Positions 8,625 through 17,234 are shown, numbered from the stretch's first letter. The stretch is DNA of 64,000 bases from Streptomyces sp. WP-1 (GCF_030450125.1 NZ_CP123923.1:6915001-6979000), one strand, 5' to 3'. A program made the numbers and translations. The notes: generated by a model not told the origin, from the letters alone.

Positions 8625-9590
8625 CTACATCCGGTTGCCCGCCTGCTTGACGGTCCTGATCACCGGTGCCGTCTCCAGGTGGGTGATGGCCGGGAGCGCG
8701 GCGATGCGGGTGGTCAGGTACCGGTACAGGTCCCGCTGGTTGGCGCAGACCACGCTCGCGTACAGATTGGTCGGGCCGGTGGTGGCCGCGGCGAAGGCGA
8801 TCTCCGGATGCCCGGCCAGCGCCCGGCCGGCCTCCTCCAGGTGGGCGGGTTCGACCGAGAGCCAGAGCAGGGTGCGGGCGTTCTGGCCGAACACGTGCCA
8901 GTCGACGTCGAGGTCCAGGTAGAGCACGCCGTGTTCGCGCAGCTCCGTCATCCGGCGCCGGACCGTCGTCGGCGACCAGCCGGTCGCCGCGGCCAGTTGC
9001 TCGTACCCGGCCCGGCCGTCGGTGGCGAGCAGGGCGAGGAGCCTGCGGTCGCCGTCGTCGAGCCGTACCGGTCCCGGCCGGTGCGGCACCGGAGGCGGGC
9101 GCAGCCGCTCGACCGCCGCCGCGTCCAACCACCCAAGTTTGCCGACCAGGTTGTCCGGGCCGCCGTAGAAGGCGTGCAGCACGGAGTGCGCGGTCACGCC
9201 CTCCACGCGCGGGGTGCGGGGGAGTTTGGCCAGCAGCAGTGCCTCGCTGTCCGCCTCGCTCTCGGTGCGGACCACACAAGTGATCTCGGTGCCACCGGAG
9301 TTGAGGCTCACCCAGGACGTGTCGGGGCGGGCGGCGAGCGCCTCGGCGACCGGGAGCGACGCGGCGGGCGCACAGCGCACCCTCAGGAACCACAGGACGG
9401 CGCCCAGCGCGGTGGGATCGACCCCGCCGAGCACCCGCACCGACCCGGCCGACCGCAACCGGGCGTAGCGGCGCGCGACGGTGCGATCCGAGACGCCCAG
9501 AACCGCGGCGATCGTGCTGAACGGTGCACGGCCGTCGATCTGCAGGGCGTGCACGAGCCGACGGTCCAGCTCGTCGTAGTCGGATTCCAC
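8625..9590 (-). CDS. Lrp/AsnC-family regulator with two HTH-sensor modules
   Basis: A 321-residue actinobacterial Lrp-type protein: first AsnC helix-turn-helix at about 5-45 (ending SDRTVARRYARL), first ligand domain, second helix-turn-helix near 175-215 (WSPTTVRRRMTEL), second ligand domain. GTG 9590 is used because the first helix begins immediately and TAGCCT ends about 7 nt upstream, suggesting a leaderless transcript; there is no clear ribosome site. Divergent from an FAD monooxygenase, which it probably controls, as Lrp proteins commonly regulate the facing gene. Confidence 0.88.
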   Translation of the reverse strand: MESDYDELDRRLVHALQIDGRAPFSTIAAVLGVSDRTVARRYARLRSAGSVRVLGGVDPTALGAVLWFLRVRCAPAASLPVAEALAARPDTSWVSLNSGGTEITCVVRTESEADSEALLLAKLPRTPRVEGVTAHSVLHAFYGGPDNLVGKLGWLDAAAVERLRPPPVPHRPGPVRLDDGDRRLLALLATDGRAGYEQLAAATGWSPTTVRRRMTELREHGVLYLDLDVDWHVFGQNARTLLWLSVEPAHLEEAGRALAGHPEIAFAAATTGPTNLYASVVCANQRDLYRYLTTRIAALPAITHLETAPVIRTVKQAGNRM

Positions 9591-9741
9591 CGGATCAAGG
9601 CTAGCCGGTGTCGGATATCGGCGCGATCGGTCCGGTTTCTGGTCCGGGCGGCTCGATCGGCGGAGCGTTGTCCCTGTCCCGATCGACACAGACGGAGTCC
9701 CGATCGGGGCAGACGGAATCGGCCTGGACAGAGGAGAACCC

Positions 9742-11256
9742 GTGGACACCGATGTGCTCGTCGTCGGCGCCGGCCCGACCGGTATGACGCTGGCCAACGA
9801 GCTGCTGCTGGCGGGGGTTTCGACCGTGCTGGTCGACCGGCTCGCGCGGCGCAGCGAGCTGTCCAAGGCGGGCGGTGTGCAGTCCCGCACCCTGGAGGCG
9901 CTCGACCAGCGAGGGCTGCTGGAACCCCTGCTGGCCACCGGGGACCACCCCGTCACCACCGGCCACTTCGCCGGAATCCCCCTCCCGCTCCAGGGCGGAC
10001 GGCACCATCTGCCCTGGCGGTCCGTGCCGCAGGTGGTGATCGAGGGGTTCTTCGAGCGGCATCTCGCCGCGCACGGCCTGCACGCCCGCCGGGACCGCGA
10101 ACTGGTCGGCCTCGCCCAGGACGACGAGCAGGTCACCGCGACCTTCGCCGACGGTACGGCCCTGCGCTCCCGTTACCTCGTCGCGGCCGACGGCGCCCAC
10201 AGCACCGTACGGTCGCTGCTGCGGGCCGAATTCCCCGGTGAGCCCGGTACGTTGACGATCGTGGCGGCCGATGTGCGGCTCGGCGGCACCGATCCGGCCA
10301 CCTCGCACACCTGGGGCGAGGACGGCCACTGGGCGGCTCTGTTCCCGCTCGGCACCGATGCGCGGGGCAGGCCGCTGCGGCGGCTGGTCCTCGGCGGGCC
10401 GGACCGGTCGCTGCCGAGGGAGGTCCCGGTCACCGAGGACGAGATCCGCGACGGTCTGCGCACCGTGTTCGGGACGCGGGTGGAGCTGCGCGAACTGTGC
10501 TATGCCCGCCGTATCACCAACGCCTCGCGGCAGGTCGAGCAGTACCGGCACGGGCGGGTGTTCCTGGCGGGCGACGCCGCCCATGTCCACCTTCCGCTCG
10601 GCGCGCAGGGCATGAACACCGGGATGCAGGACGCGCTCAACCTCGGCTGGAAGCTCGGCGCCGCCGTGCACGGCTGGGCGCCGGGGAACCTGCTCGACAC
10701 GTATCACGCGGAACGGCATCCGGCCGGGGCCGCCGTACTGCGCAACGTCCGCGCGCAGAGCCTGCTGATGGACTGGGCGGGCACCCGCGACGCGGATGTG
10801 CTGGCCGCCCGGGAGATCTTCACGGACATGGCCGAACTCCCTGAAGTCCAGGGATACCTGGGCGACTTGATGTCCGGGATGGCCATCCGTTATCCGATGC
10901 CCGGCACCGCGTCTCAACCGCTCGTCGGCCGGCCCGCACCGGACCTGGACCTCGGCCCGGCCCGGGTGCACGAACTGCTGCGGTCCGGGCGCGGTGTCCT
11001 GCTGGACCCGGCCGACGCGTTCGCCGAGGCCGCGGGGCCCTGGTCGGACCGGGTGGACCGGGCGGGCAAGGGCGCGGGTATCGAACCGATGCTCATCCGG
11101 CCGGACGGCTATGTGTGCTGGGCGGGCGCGGACGGTGCGGACGGCCTGGAAGCGGCGCTCACCCACTGGTTCGGCGGCCCGGTGGCCGGCGCCCCGCCCC
11201 TCCGGAGGGGCGGGGCGCCGGCCACCGGGCCTACGGGCAGCTCTCGCCGAACTTGA
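9742..11256 (+). CDS. FAD-dependent aromatic monooxygenase (PHBH/UbiH fold, RdmE/Rox-like)
   Basis: A 504-residue class A flavoprotein hydroxylase. GAGPTG (residues 9-14) binds FAD, VAADGAHSTVR is the DG motif, and FLAGDAAHVHLPLGAQGMNT (from 274) is the GD motif. The C-terminal thioredoxin-like domain is partly kept. It would hydroxylate an aromatic or polyketide substrate using NAD(P)H and O2. Start ATG 9742 follows GAGGAGAA. Oddity: from about residue 479 the coding sequence is the terminator palindrome itself, so the last 25 or so residues (rich in P, G, R) are probably read-through of a lost stop codon. Faces an Lrp-type regulator. Confidence 0.88.
   Translation: MDTDVLVVGAGPTGMTLANELLLAGVSTVLVDRLARRSELSKAGGVQSRTLEALDQRGLLEPLLATGDHPVTTGHFAGIPLPLQGGRHHLPWRSVPQVVIEGFFERHLAAHGLHARRDRELVGLAQDDEQVTATFADGTALRSRYLVAADGAHSTVRSLLRAEFPGEPGTLTIVAADVRLGGTDPATSHTWGEDGHWAALFPLGTDARGRPLRRLVLGGPDRSLPREVPVTEDEIRDGLRTVFGTRVELRELCYARRITNASRQVEQYRHGRVFLAGDAAHVHLPLGAQGMNTGMQDALNLGWKLGAAVHGWAPGNLLDTYHAERHPAGAAVLRNVRAQSLLMDWAGTRDADVLAAREIFTDMAELPEVQGYLGDLMSGMAIRYPMPGTASQPLVGRPAPDLDLGPARVHELLRSGRGVLLDPADAFAEAAGPWSDRVDRAGKGAGIEPMLIRPDGYVCWAGADGADGLEAALTHWFGGPVAGAPPLRRGGAPATGPTGSSRRT
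11176..11231. terminator. Perfect 56-bp palindrome, bidirectional terminator
   Basis: Two 28-bp arms (11176-11203 and 11204-11231) are exact reverse complements with no spacer; the arm begins GGCCCGGTGGCC and ends CCCCTCC. It lies between two convergent genes and overlaps both: it encodes the C-terminal tail of the monooxygenase, and its last base is the first base of the lipoprotein stop codon on the other strand. Expected to stop transcription from both sides. Confidence 0.9.
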
Positions 11257-11860
11257 CCGCGGTGAACGTGACCGGCTGCCCGCGCAGCGCGCTGCCCGCG
11301 GCCGGTGTCTGCCCGCACACCTGCCAGTTGCTCTCCACCAGGACCCAACGGCCGTCCGCGGAGGCGTCCTTGACCGTGATCGACGTGCCCGAGTCCAGGG
11401 CCGCGCGCGCCGCCTTCACGGATTTGCCCTTGAAGTCGGGCATCCTGCCGCCCTGGACGGTCGGCTCCTTCTGGTCCGTGCCGGGGCAGGACTCCGCCAG
11501 CTTCACCGCGCCGAAGTCCAGTGTCGTGCGCGTCGGCACCGATCTGCCCGGGGCCACGTTCTGGGAGCACACCTTCCAGTTCCGGTCGAGGGCCTGCATA
11601 CGGTCGCGGCCGAGCGCGTCGTGCGACTTCAGCGAGTAGAAGCCGTCGGCCTGCGCGGCGTCCTGCGCGGACTGGAGGCCCATCCCGACGAAGTTCCGCA
11701 CGGCCTTCGGTGCCGCGTGCGCCGACGTGCCGCTCTTGGAGGCCGAACTACCTGGCGTCGTAGAGGAGTTGCCCCCACCGGATCCGTTGTCGGCCGGCTG
11801 GCAGGCGGTCAGCCCGACCGCGGCGCAGAGCAGGGCAGCGCTGATGATGCGGGTCCGCAC
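11231..11860 (-). CDS. PASTA-domain lipoprotein
   Basis: A 209-residue exported protein with a signal peptide and lipobox VGLTAC (lipidated Cys20), a Ser/Gly/Thr-rich linker to about residue 45, then two PASTA-like repeats (about 50-125 and 135-209). Each repeat contains a W-x-V-C motif and ends in ESCP, so the repeats probably hold disulfides. PASTA modules usually bind peptidoglycan fragments, so it may sit on the outer face of the membrane as a cell-wall sensor or anchor. GTG 11860 has a GGGGGGA ribosome site. No kinase domain is attached and no kinase gene is near. Confidence 0.85.
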   Translation of the reverse strand: MRTRIISAALLCAAVGLTACQPADNGSGGGNSSTTPGSSASKSGTSAHAAPKAVRNFVGMGLQSAQDAAQADGFYSLKSHDALGRDRMQALDRNWKVCSQNVAPGRSVPTRTTLDFGAVKLAESCPGTDQKEPTVQGGRMPDFKGKSVKAARAALDSGTSITVKDASADGRWVLVESNWQVCGQTPAAGSALRGQPVTFTAVKFGESCP

Positions 11861-11945
11861 GATTCCCCCCGGGTGAGACGACTACAGGCCGGACACGCTA
11901 GACCATGCGTGAAGAAGACGTGAATGCCGCTCGTGCGCCCGGGAC

Positions 11946-12539
11946 TCACATCGTCACGAGCATGGCCACCATCCCGATCGCCATCGACAGCCGGCAGGCG
12001 AGGGCCAGTTCCGGGCGGTCGCCCCAGCGGGCGGGGGACGGGGGGCCGCCGACGGTCACGGCGGCCGGGACCAGCCGGGCGCCGGACAGCAGCACATAGC
12101 CCGTGAAGTACAGGAGCAGGGCACCGGTCACCACGGGGACCCCGGTGCCGCCGTGCATGCCCTCCATGGACATGCCCTCCATGGACACGCCTTCCATGGA
12201 GTGGGCGGCGGGCGGGGCCACGGCCATCGCTGCCGCCATGTAGGCCATCGCCCCGGCGCCCACCAGGTGGTGCAGATGATGCCGGTCGCGGCGCGCGGCC
12301 CACAGGGCGCGCAGCGCGGCCAGGCCGAAGACGGCCGCGTACACCGGCCAGGCCCAGCCCGGCGGGGTGAACACCGCCGCGGGCACCGCCATCGCGGCCA
12401 TCCCGAAGCCCATCAGCGCCTCACCGCCGGCCGACCGGCGCTGCTCCTCGACGGCGCTGCCCATCCGCAGCAGACAGTAGGCCCCGGTGGCCGCGCACAG
12501 CGCGACCAGCAACCAGGCGGCCGACACGGGTCCGTGCAC
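11946..12539 (-). CDS. DUF5134-like integral membrane protein with Met-rich loop
   Basis: A 197-residue protein with about five hydrophobic helices, resembling the actinobacterial DUF5134 family. Between helices is a His- and Met-rich loop in which SMEG is repeated three times, encoded by a 15-bp tandem repeat at about 12160-12203; HLHHL lies earlier. Met/His-rich loops often bind copper, so metal handling is conceivable but not shown. GTG 12539 is chosen for the GGGAGG 6 nt upstream; the frame is open further up but without membrane sequence. Function unknown. Confidence 0.75.
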   Translation of the reverse strand: MHGPVSAAWLLVALCAATGAYCLLRMGSAVEEQRRSAGGEALMGFGMAAMAVPAAVFTPPGWAWPVYAAVFGLAALRALWAARRDRHHLHHLVGAGAMAYMAAAMAVAPPAAHSMEGVSMEGMSMEGMHGGTGVPVVTGALLLYFTGYVLLSGARLVPAAVTVGGPPSPARWGDRPELALACRLSMAIGMVAMLVTM

Positions 12540-12703
12540 GGGTACCTCCCCCGCTCGACGGTCGGTCGAGGGATGCGATGCCCAGCCGGGGCGGGGCGCA
12601 TGCGAGCGCAGGGGGGTGCACGGGAGCGCCGCAGGGGGCACGGACGGCGGGCGCGCGGGCGTCGCCCGGCAAGGCGGTGTGACGGGGCACTCATCGCGCC
12701 ATA

Positions 12704-12732
12704 TGTTTTACGAATAAAACACATGCTAAATT
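12704..12732. promoter_or_regulatory. Operator and leaderless promoter of the FUSC-marR operon
   Basis: TGTTTTA-CGAA-TAAAACA (12704-12721) is a perfect 7-bp inverted repeat, AT-rich in a GC-rich setting. TAAATT (12727-12732) ends 6 nt before the ATG of the FUSC gene, with no Shine-Dalgarno, so the mRNA is probably leaderless and the dyad covers the -35 region. The MarR protein encoded second in the operon is the obvious candidate to bind it. Confidence 0.6.
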
Positions 12733-12738
12733 CGATGA

Positions 12739-14403
12739 ATGAGCAGCGCGACCCGTCACCGTCTTCCCCTCGCCGGGATACTCCGCCTCGGCCGCCCCTC
12801 GGACATCTGGTTCAAGCCCGCCCTGAGCGTCGTCGCCGCGGTCGCCCCGCCCAACCTGATCCTGCTGGCGCTCGGCCGCCTCGACCTCGCCATGTACACG
12901 ATGGCCGGATCGCTGTGCGCCCTCTACGGCCACAACCGGCCCTACGCCGCGCGGGCCCGGACCCTGGCCTGGGTGGTGCTCGGCATGACCGCCGGTGTCG
13001 CCGTCGCCCTGGTCACGGCCTCGCTCACCTCCGACGCCGTGATCCTGGTGACCGTCGGCGCCGTGCTCGCGGCGGTCCAGAAGGGCGCCTGCGACGCCAC
13101 CCGGATCGGCCCCCCGGCCCACGTGATCTTCACCTTCATCAGCTCCGCCTCCCTGTTCGCCCCGGGAACCCTCGGCCAGGTGCCGGGTCACCTCGGGCTC
13201 GTCCTCGCGGCCGGCGCCTGGTCCTGGCTCGTCGGCATGGCACCCGGACTGGTCCGCCCGCACGGCCCCGAGCGCCGGGCCACCGCGGGGGCCCTGAACG
13301 CGACCGCCGCCTACGCCGACACCCGAGGCACCGGCGAGGGACACGCCGCCGCCCGCGCCGCGAGCGCCGCCGCCATCCACGCCGCCTGGCAGTCGCTGCT
13401 CGCCGCGGGCGCGCGCCCCGACGCCACCCGGCGCGCCCTGGAACGCCTCCTCGTCCGCGCCGAGGTCGCCCTCGCCGCCCCCGCCGACACCGACCCGGCA
13501 CGGCTGCGCGCCTGGGCCCGCGAACTGCGCGGCGCGCGCCGCACCCTCAGCCTCGACATCCCCGGCGAGCACGCCGACGAACTCCTCGGCCTGGACACCG
13601 AGCTGGCCCTGCCACGCCCCGCGCCGCGCCACCGCCTCGCGCCGCTCGCCCCCCTCGCCGCCCGCACCGCCATCGGCTGCGCCCTCGCCGGGTACGCCTC
13701 CCTCGCGCTCGGCGTCGGCCGCCCCTACTGGGCGCTGGTCACCGCGGCCTCCCTCTACCAGGCCAACGTCACCCTCACCTGGAGCCGGGGCGTGCAGCGC
13801 GTCGTCGGCAACGTCCTCGGCGTCCTCGCCTTCGCCGTGCTCGCCCCGCTCGCCCATGTCGACGGGGTGGCCCTGGTGCTGTGCTGCGTCGCCCTGAACT
13901 TCGGCGCGGAGGCGCTGATGGGCCGCAACTACTGGCTCGGCAGCATCTGCGTGACCCCGATGGCCCTGCTCGTCACCGAGTTCGCCCGCAGCCAGGACGC
14001 CACCGAGCTGATGACCGACCGGGTCGTGGACACCCTCATCGGGGCCCTGGTCGGCTTCGTCGCGGCCGTCGCCGTCACCAACCGGCGCGCCGGCGACCGT
14101 CTGGAACACGCGCTGACCGAGGCGGAACGCGCCCGCGAGAACGCCGCCCGGCTGCTCGCCGAGGCGCACCCGGAGCGCCGTGCCCTGGACGGGGCCCGCC
14201 GCGGGCTCGCCGCCGCCCTGGTGGAGCTGCGCGACACCGCCGACGCCGCGGCCGGCGAATGGTGGCAGCGCGCTCTGCCCGAGGACCGGGTGGTGCTCGC
14301 CGAACAGGCCGGACACCGTACGCTCGCGGCGACGGTACGACGCCAGGGGCTCGCACCGTGTCAGCACGACCCGGGCACGACGACGGAGGACATACGGCCA
14401 TGA
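12739..14403 (+). CDS. FUSC-family membrane transporter (aromatic acid exporter-like)
   Basis: A 554-residue protein with two membrane bundles (about 30-170 and 305-450) and hydrophilic middle and C-terminal helical regions, the arrangement of fusaric acid resistance/aromatic acid exporter (FUSC) proteins. It probably exports small organic acids or toxic aromatics. The ATG lies 6 nt after a -10 and seems leaderless. Its stop overlaps the start of the marR gene (ATGA), so the two are translationally coupled, and the upstream dyad suggests drug-responsive control by that MarR protein. Confidence 0.82.
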   Translation: MSSATRHRLPLAGILRLGRPSDIWFKPALSVVAAVAPPNLILLALGRLDLAMYTMAGSLCALYGHNRPYAARARTLAWVVLGMTAGVAVALVTASLTSDAVILVTVGAVLAAVQKGACDATRIGPPAHVIFTFISSASLFAPGTLGQVPGHLGLVLAAGAWSWLVGMAPGLVRPHGPERRATAGALNATAAYADTRGTGEGHAAARAASAAAIHAAWQSLLAAGARPDATRRALERLLVRAEVALAAPADTDPARLRAWARELRGARRTLSLDIPGEHADELLGLDTELALPRPAPRHRLAPLAPLAARTAIGCALAGYASLALGVGRPYWALVTAASLYQANVTLTWSRGVQRVVGNVLGVLAFAVLAPLAHVDGVALVLCCVALNFGAEALMGRNYWLGSICVTPMALLVTEFARSQDATELMTDRVVDTLIGALVGFVAAVAVTNRRAGDRLEHALTEAERARENAARLLAEAHPERRALDGARRGLAAALVELRDTADAAAGEWWQRALPEDRVVLAEQAGHRTLAATVRRQGLAPCQHDPGTTTEDIRP

Positions 14404-14978
14404 CGGCGACGAACGGCACACCGGCAGCCGGGGACGCGAGCGGCACGTCAGCGCGGCGCGAGGCGTCCACGGCCGACACGGTCGCCGCGGTCGTACGGCA
14501 GTGGCGGGCCGTCCATCCCGAGCTGGACACCGGGCCGATGGAGGTCATCGGGCGGATCAACCGGTGCGCGGCGCTGCTCCAGCAGGCCGAGGACGCGCCG
14601 CTGCGCCGGGCCGGGCTCAGCCGCCCCGAGTTCGACCTGCTCGGCGCGCTGCGCCGCACCGGCCACGAGCTGACGCCGGGGGAGCTGGCCCGGGAGACGT
14701 TCTCCTCCGGGGCCGCCGTCACCAAGCGGATCAAGCAGCTGACCGAGCGGGGGCTCGTCGAACGCCGCGGCGACACCCGGGACCGCAGGGTGGCCCATGT
14801 CCGTCTCACCGACGCCGGGCGGGACCTGGTCGACGGGGTCCTGCCCGAGCAGCTCGCGTACGAGACGGCGGTCCTCTCGGTGCTGGCACCGACCGGGCGC
14901 GACGACCTGGCCGGTCTGCTCGCGGAGCTGCTCAGCCGGCTGGAGGGCCGTATGGGCGCGCTGCGGGCCGGGGGCTGA
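14400..14978 (+). CDS. MarR-family transcriptional regulator
   Basis: A 192-residue winged-helix protein with an extended N-terminus of about 45 residues. The MarR core carries LTPGELARETFSSGAAVTKR (DNA-recognition helix) and the beta-wing RRGDTRDRRVAHVRLT. ATG 14400 overlaps the FUSC stop by 4 bp and has GGAGG about 10 nt upstream. The likely role is repression of its own operon through the TGTTTTA dyad, relieved by an exported compound. Confidence 0.88.
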   Translation: MTATNGTPAAGDASGTSARREASTADTVAAVVRQWRAVHPELDTGPMEVIGRINRCAALLQQAEDAPLRRAGLSRPEFDLLGALRRTGHELTPGELARETFSSGAAVTKRIKQLTERGLVERRGDTRDRRVAHVRLTDAGRDLVDGVLPEQLAYETAVLSVLAPTGRDDLAGLLAELLSRLEGRMGALRAGG

Positions 14979-15026
14979 GGCTCGGGCGCGCGCCCGGGGG
15001 CGGGTCGTGGGCCGGGCGCGGATCCG

Positions 15027-15060
15027 TCGGGGCTGGTCGCGCGGTTCCCCGCGCCCCTGG
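15027..15060. repeat. Streptomyces-type intergenic palindromic element
   Basis: The stretch contains GGGGCTGGTCGCGCGGTTCC followed by CCGCGCCCC, closely resembling a short element seen in many streptomycete intergenic regions. GGGGC and GCCCC ends can pair. It lies between convergent marR and VOC genes, so it may act as a terminator. Recognition is from memory of the motif. Confidence 0.55.
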
Positions 15061-15100
15061 GAGAACCGCGGCCGGCGTCGGCTGTGAGGTGAGGTGTCCG

Positions 15101-15493
15101 CTAAACCCCCGCCCGGTACCGCAACGGATGGTCCCCCGGCACCTCCACCAGCACGATCCGCGTGCCGTCCGGATCCGTGAGCCACATCTCGATCAGCCCC
15201 CAGGGTTCCTTCACCGGTGGGCGGGTGATCTCGACGCCCTTCGCGCGGAGTTCGTCGTACGCCGCCGTGACGTCCTCGACCTGCATCCACAGCGCCACGG
15301 CCGGCGAGGGCGGTTCCGAGGCGCGGCCCGAGACCTCCAGGAAGCCGCCGCCGAGGAAGTAGACCGTCCCCCGTTCAGGACCCGTACCGAACTCGCGGTA
15401 GACGGGCAGGCCCAGCCGTTCGCCGTAGAAGGCTCGGCTGCGCTCGGGGTCGATGGGTCGCAGAAGTGTCCGGCTGCTGAGCACATGCACCAT
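15101..15493 (-). CDS. VOC-family protein (glyoxalase/bleomycin-resistance fold)
   Basis: A 130-residue protein with two beta-alpha-beta-beta-beta modules. The family pattern is visible: N-terminal strand with Arg-Thr-Leu-Leu and the helix DPERSRAFYGERLGL, and the C-terminal LTDPDGTRIVLVEVPGDHPL ending. Acidic residues at module ends (for example E113) could bind a metal. Start ATG 15493 is the first codon before the first strand; the frame continues upstream through a GNAT gene on the other strand, which is not credible coding. Substrate unknown. Confidence 0.82.
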   Translation of the reverse strand: MVHVLSSRTLLRPIDPERSRAFYGERLGLPVYREFGTGPERGTVYFLGGGFLEVSGRASEPPSPAVALWMQVEDVTAAYDELRAKGVEITRPPVKEPWGLIEMWLTDPDGTRIVLVEVPGDHPLRYRAGV

Positions 15494-15565
15494 GCCCGCG
15501 CAGCCAAGTGGCACAGTTACCCTCGTCCCAGCCCCAGGCACGCCCGAGATCGGAGAACCGCCCCC

Positions 15566-16108
15566 ATGCACAGCGCCGCCGCCCCCGGCCTCACCTTCCG
15601 AGACGCCACCGACGCCGATGTCGACGCGCTGGTCGTGCTGATCGAGTCGGCGTACCGCGGCGACGCCAGCCGGGCCGGGTGGACCACGGAGGCGGACATC
15701 CTGGAGGGGCAGCGCACCGACCCCGAGGGCGTCCTGGAGGTGATCAAGTCGGCGGACAGCCGGCTGCTCACCGTCGAGCGCGACGGCCGTGTCGTCGCCT
15801 GCTGCCAGCTCGAACACCGCGGTGATCACGCCTACTTCGGCATGTTCGCGGTCAGCCCCACCCTCCAGGGGGAGGGCCTCGGCAAGACCGTGATCGCCGA
15901 GGCCGAGCGGCAGGCCCGTGCGGCGTGGGGCATCAGCGAGATGCACATGACCGTGATCTCCGTGCGGGACGACCTGATCGCCTGGTACGAGCGCCGCGGC
16001 TACCGCCGTACGGGACAGATGTCCCCGTTCCCGTACGGCGACGAGCGCTTCGGCATCCCGCAGCGCGCCGACCTCCAGTTCGAGCTGCTGGTCAAGAAGC
16101 TCGGCTGA
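15566..16108 (+). CDS. GNAT-family N-acetyltransferase
   Basis: A 180-residue acetyltransferase. The acetyl-CoA pyrophosphate loop is VSPTLQGEGLGKTVI (around residues 98-112), preceded by the YFGMFAV strand and followed by a helix and the WYERRGYRRTG motif B. The N-terminal DATDADVDALVVLIESAY is the usual first helix. Start ATG 15566 with GGAGAA 8-13 nt upstream. Divergent from the VOC gene. Substrate not predictable. Confidence 0.87.
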   Translation: MHSAAAPGLTFRDATDADVDALVVLIESAYRGDASRAGWTTEADILEGQRTDPEGVLEVIKSADSRLLTVERDGRVVACCQLEHRGDHAYFGMFAVSPTLQGEGLGKTVIAEAERQARAAWGISEMHMTVISVRDDLIAWYERRGYRRTGQMSPFPYGDERFGIPQRADLQFELLVKKLG

Positions 16109-16156
16109 ACCGGCGCGGCGCCCGCCCAAACTCCCACCGCGCCGGGGCCGCGCCCG

Positions 16157-16840
16157 CTACGCCGTGAACCGTCCGGTGCGCTTGATCTCCGGGAAGTCCG
16201 TGGTGGCGCCGTCGAGTTCGAGCGCGCGGACCAGCCGCAGATGCTCCTGCGTGTTGACCGTCCAGCCGATGATCCGCAACCCGGCCGCCCGCGCGTGCTC
16301 GACGGTCTCCAGGGTGATCCGGCGGATGTCCAGGCACAGGGTCGGCGCGCCCACCGCGACCGCGCGCTCGACCACCTCGGGGCCGTAGCGCCCGGCGATC
16401 AGCGCGGTGCGGACCCCGGGGACCAGCCGGGCGATCTCGGCGACCGCCTCGTCGTGGAACGAGGACACCTCCACCCGCGCGACCAGGTCCCGCTCCAGCA
16501 TCACCCGCGCCAGCTCCCGCGCCGCCGCCACGTCCTTGATCTCGGCCTGCAGGGGGGTGCCCACCGCGTCCAGGACCTCCTCGAACACCGGCACCCGCTC
16601 CCCGCGCCCCGCGTCCAGCGCGCGCAGCTCGGAGAGGGTCTTCTCGGCGATCGGCCCGGAGCCGTCGGTCGTGCGGTCCACCTCGGCGTCGTGCATGACG
16701 ACCAGGGCGCCGTCCTTGCTGAGGTGCAGATCCAGTTCGATCAGATCGAGGCCGGCCCGCTGCGCGGCGACGAAGGAGCGAAGGGTGTTCTCGGGCTCCA
16801 CACCCATGACCCCGCGGTGACCGATGGTAAGGAAGTTCAA
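16157..16840 (-). CDS. Glycerophosphodiester phosphodiesterase
   Basis: A 227-residue TIM-barrel hydrolase of the GDPD family that splits glycerophosphodiesters to glycerol-3-phosphate and alcohol. The catalytic HRG (His8) opens the protein, PENT follows at 16-19, E-x-D (ELDLHLSKDG) is at 35-44 and the second catalytic His is in MHDAEVDRTTDG. EIKD continues the metal site. No signal peptide, so it acts in the cytoplasm. The start appears to be TTG at 16840, since the first motif follows at once and no ATG/GTG lies nearby in frame. Confidence 0.9.
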   Translation of the reverse strand: MNFLTIGHRGVMGVEPENTLRSFVAAQRAGLDLIELDLHLSKDGALVVMHDAEVDRTTDGSGPIAEKTLSELRALDAGRGERVPVFEEVLDAVGTPLQAEIKDVAAARELARVMLERDLVARVEVSSFHDEAVAEIARLVPGVRTALIAGRYGPEVVERAVAVGAPTLCLDIRRITLETVEHARAAGLRIIGWTVNTQEHLRLVRALELDGATTDFPEIKRTGRFTA

Positions 16841-17169
16841 GGTTCGACTCGCTTCCGTCGACGGCGGCTCGGCACGCGCGGCGACGGGCGGACGCCGTCG
16901 TCCGTGCGGGCAGATCGCAGCCTAACGGCCCCGACCCGGGATGAACCCGCACGCGCGCGGACGATCTGGACGCGCCCCGGGCGGTGACTGGCTGCCACCC
17001 CGTTGCGGCATCACCCACGCGTGGGCGAGTCCCCACGCGCTTGACAGGCCGGATACCGCCCCTCCCGGGCCGTCGGGGCCGACAGTCGAAAGTGAGCGCC
17101 GTCACGGTTTACGGCAGGAAAAATGTCGGTGACCATGTCCCCGGACAGAAAAATCTCCTGCGCTGCCTC
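16841..17169. other. Gene-free region upstream of the DUF6421 operon
   Basis: No convincing coding sequence. Visible structure: the 12-bp palindrome CCCACGCGTGGG (17014-17025), an isolated TTGACA (17041-17046) without a good -10, and two similar segments CAGGAAAAAT and CAGAAAAAT about 30 bp apart near 17115-17155. These may be regulatory for either flanking gene; nothing decisive is seen. Confidence 0.4.
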
Positions 17170-17199
17170 TTGATGGGGGCATCGGGGTATGCATACGGT
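17170..17199 (+). promoter_or_regulatory. Promoter with GTATGCATAC palindrome
   Basis: TTGATG (17170-17175), an 18-bp spacer and TACGGT (17194-17199) form a plausible housekeeping promoter for the DUF6421 operon. The 10-bp palindrome GTATGCATAC (17187-17196) overlaps the -10. The half GTATGC recurs in the operators of the transglutaminase-like gene 3.4 kb downstream, suggesting a common regulator. Confidence 0.5.
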
Positions 17200-17234
17200 G
17201 TCCGGACGCGAGGTTCTCCCGTGGAGGATGGAAA

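Noticed and set aside
12153..14978. Very long plus-strand frame covering the DUF5134, FUSC and MarR region
   Set aside because: Only its last 192 codons are the marR gene; the rest is an out-of-frame Arg/Pro-rich shadow of the FUSC gene.
16830..16850. GGTTCGA reminiscent of a tRNA T-loop
   Set aside because: No cloverleaf could be formed around it; it is the start of the GDPD gene read on the other strand.
17041..17052. TTGACA followed by GATACC as a promoter
   Set aside because: Spacing between the boxes is only a few bases and no -10 lies at 16-19 bp.
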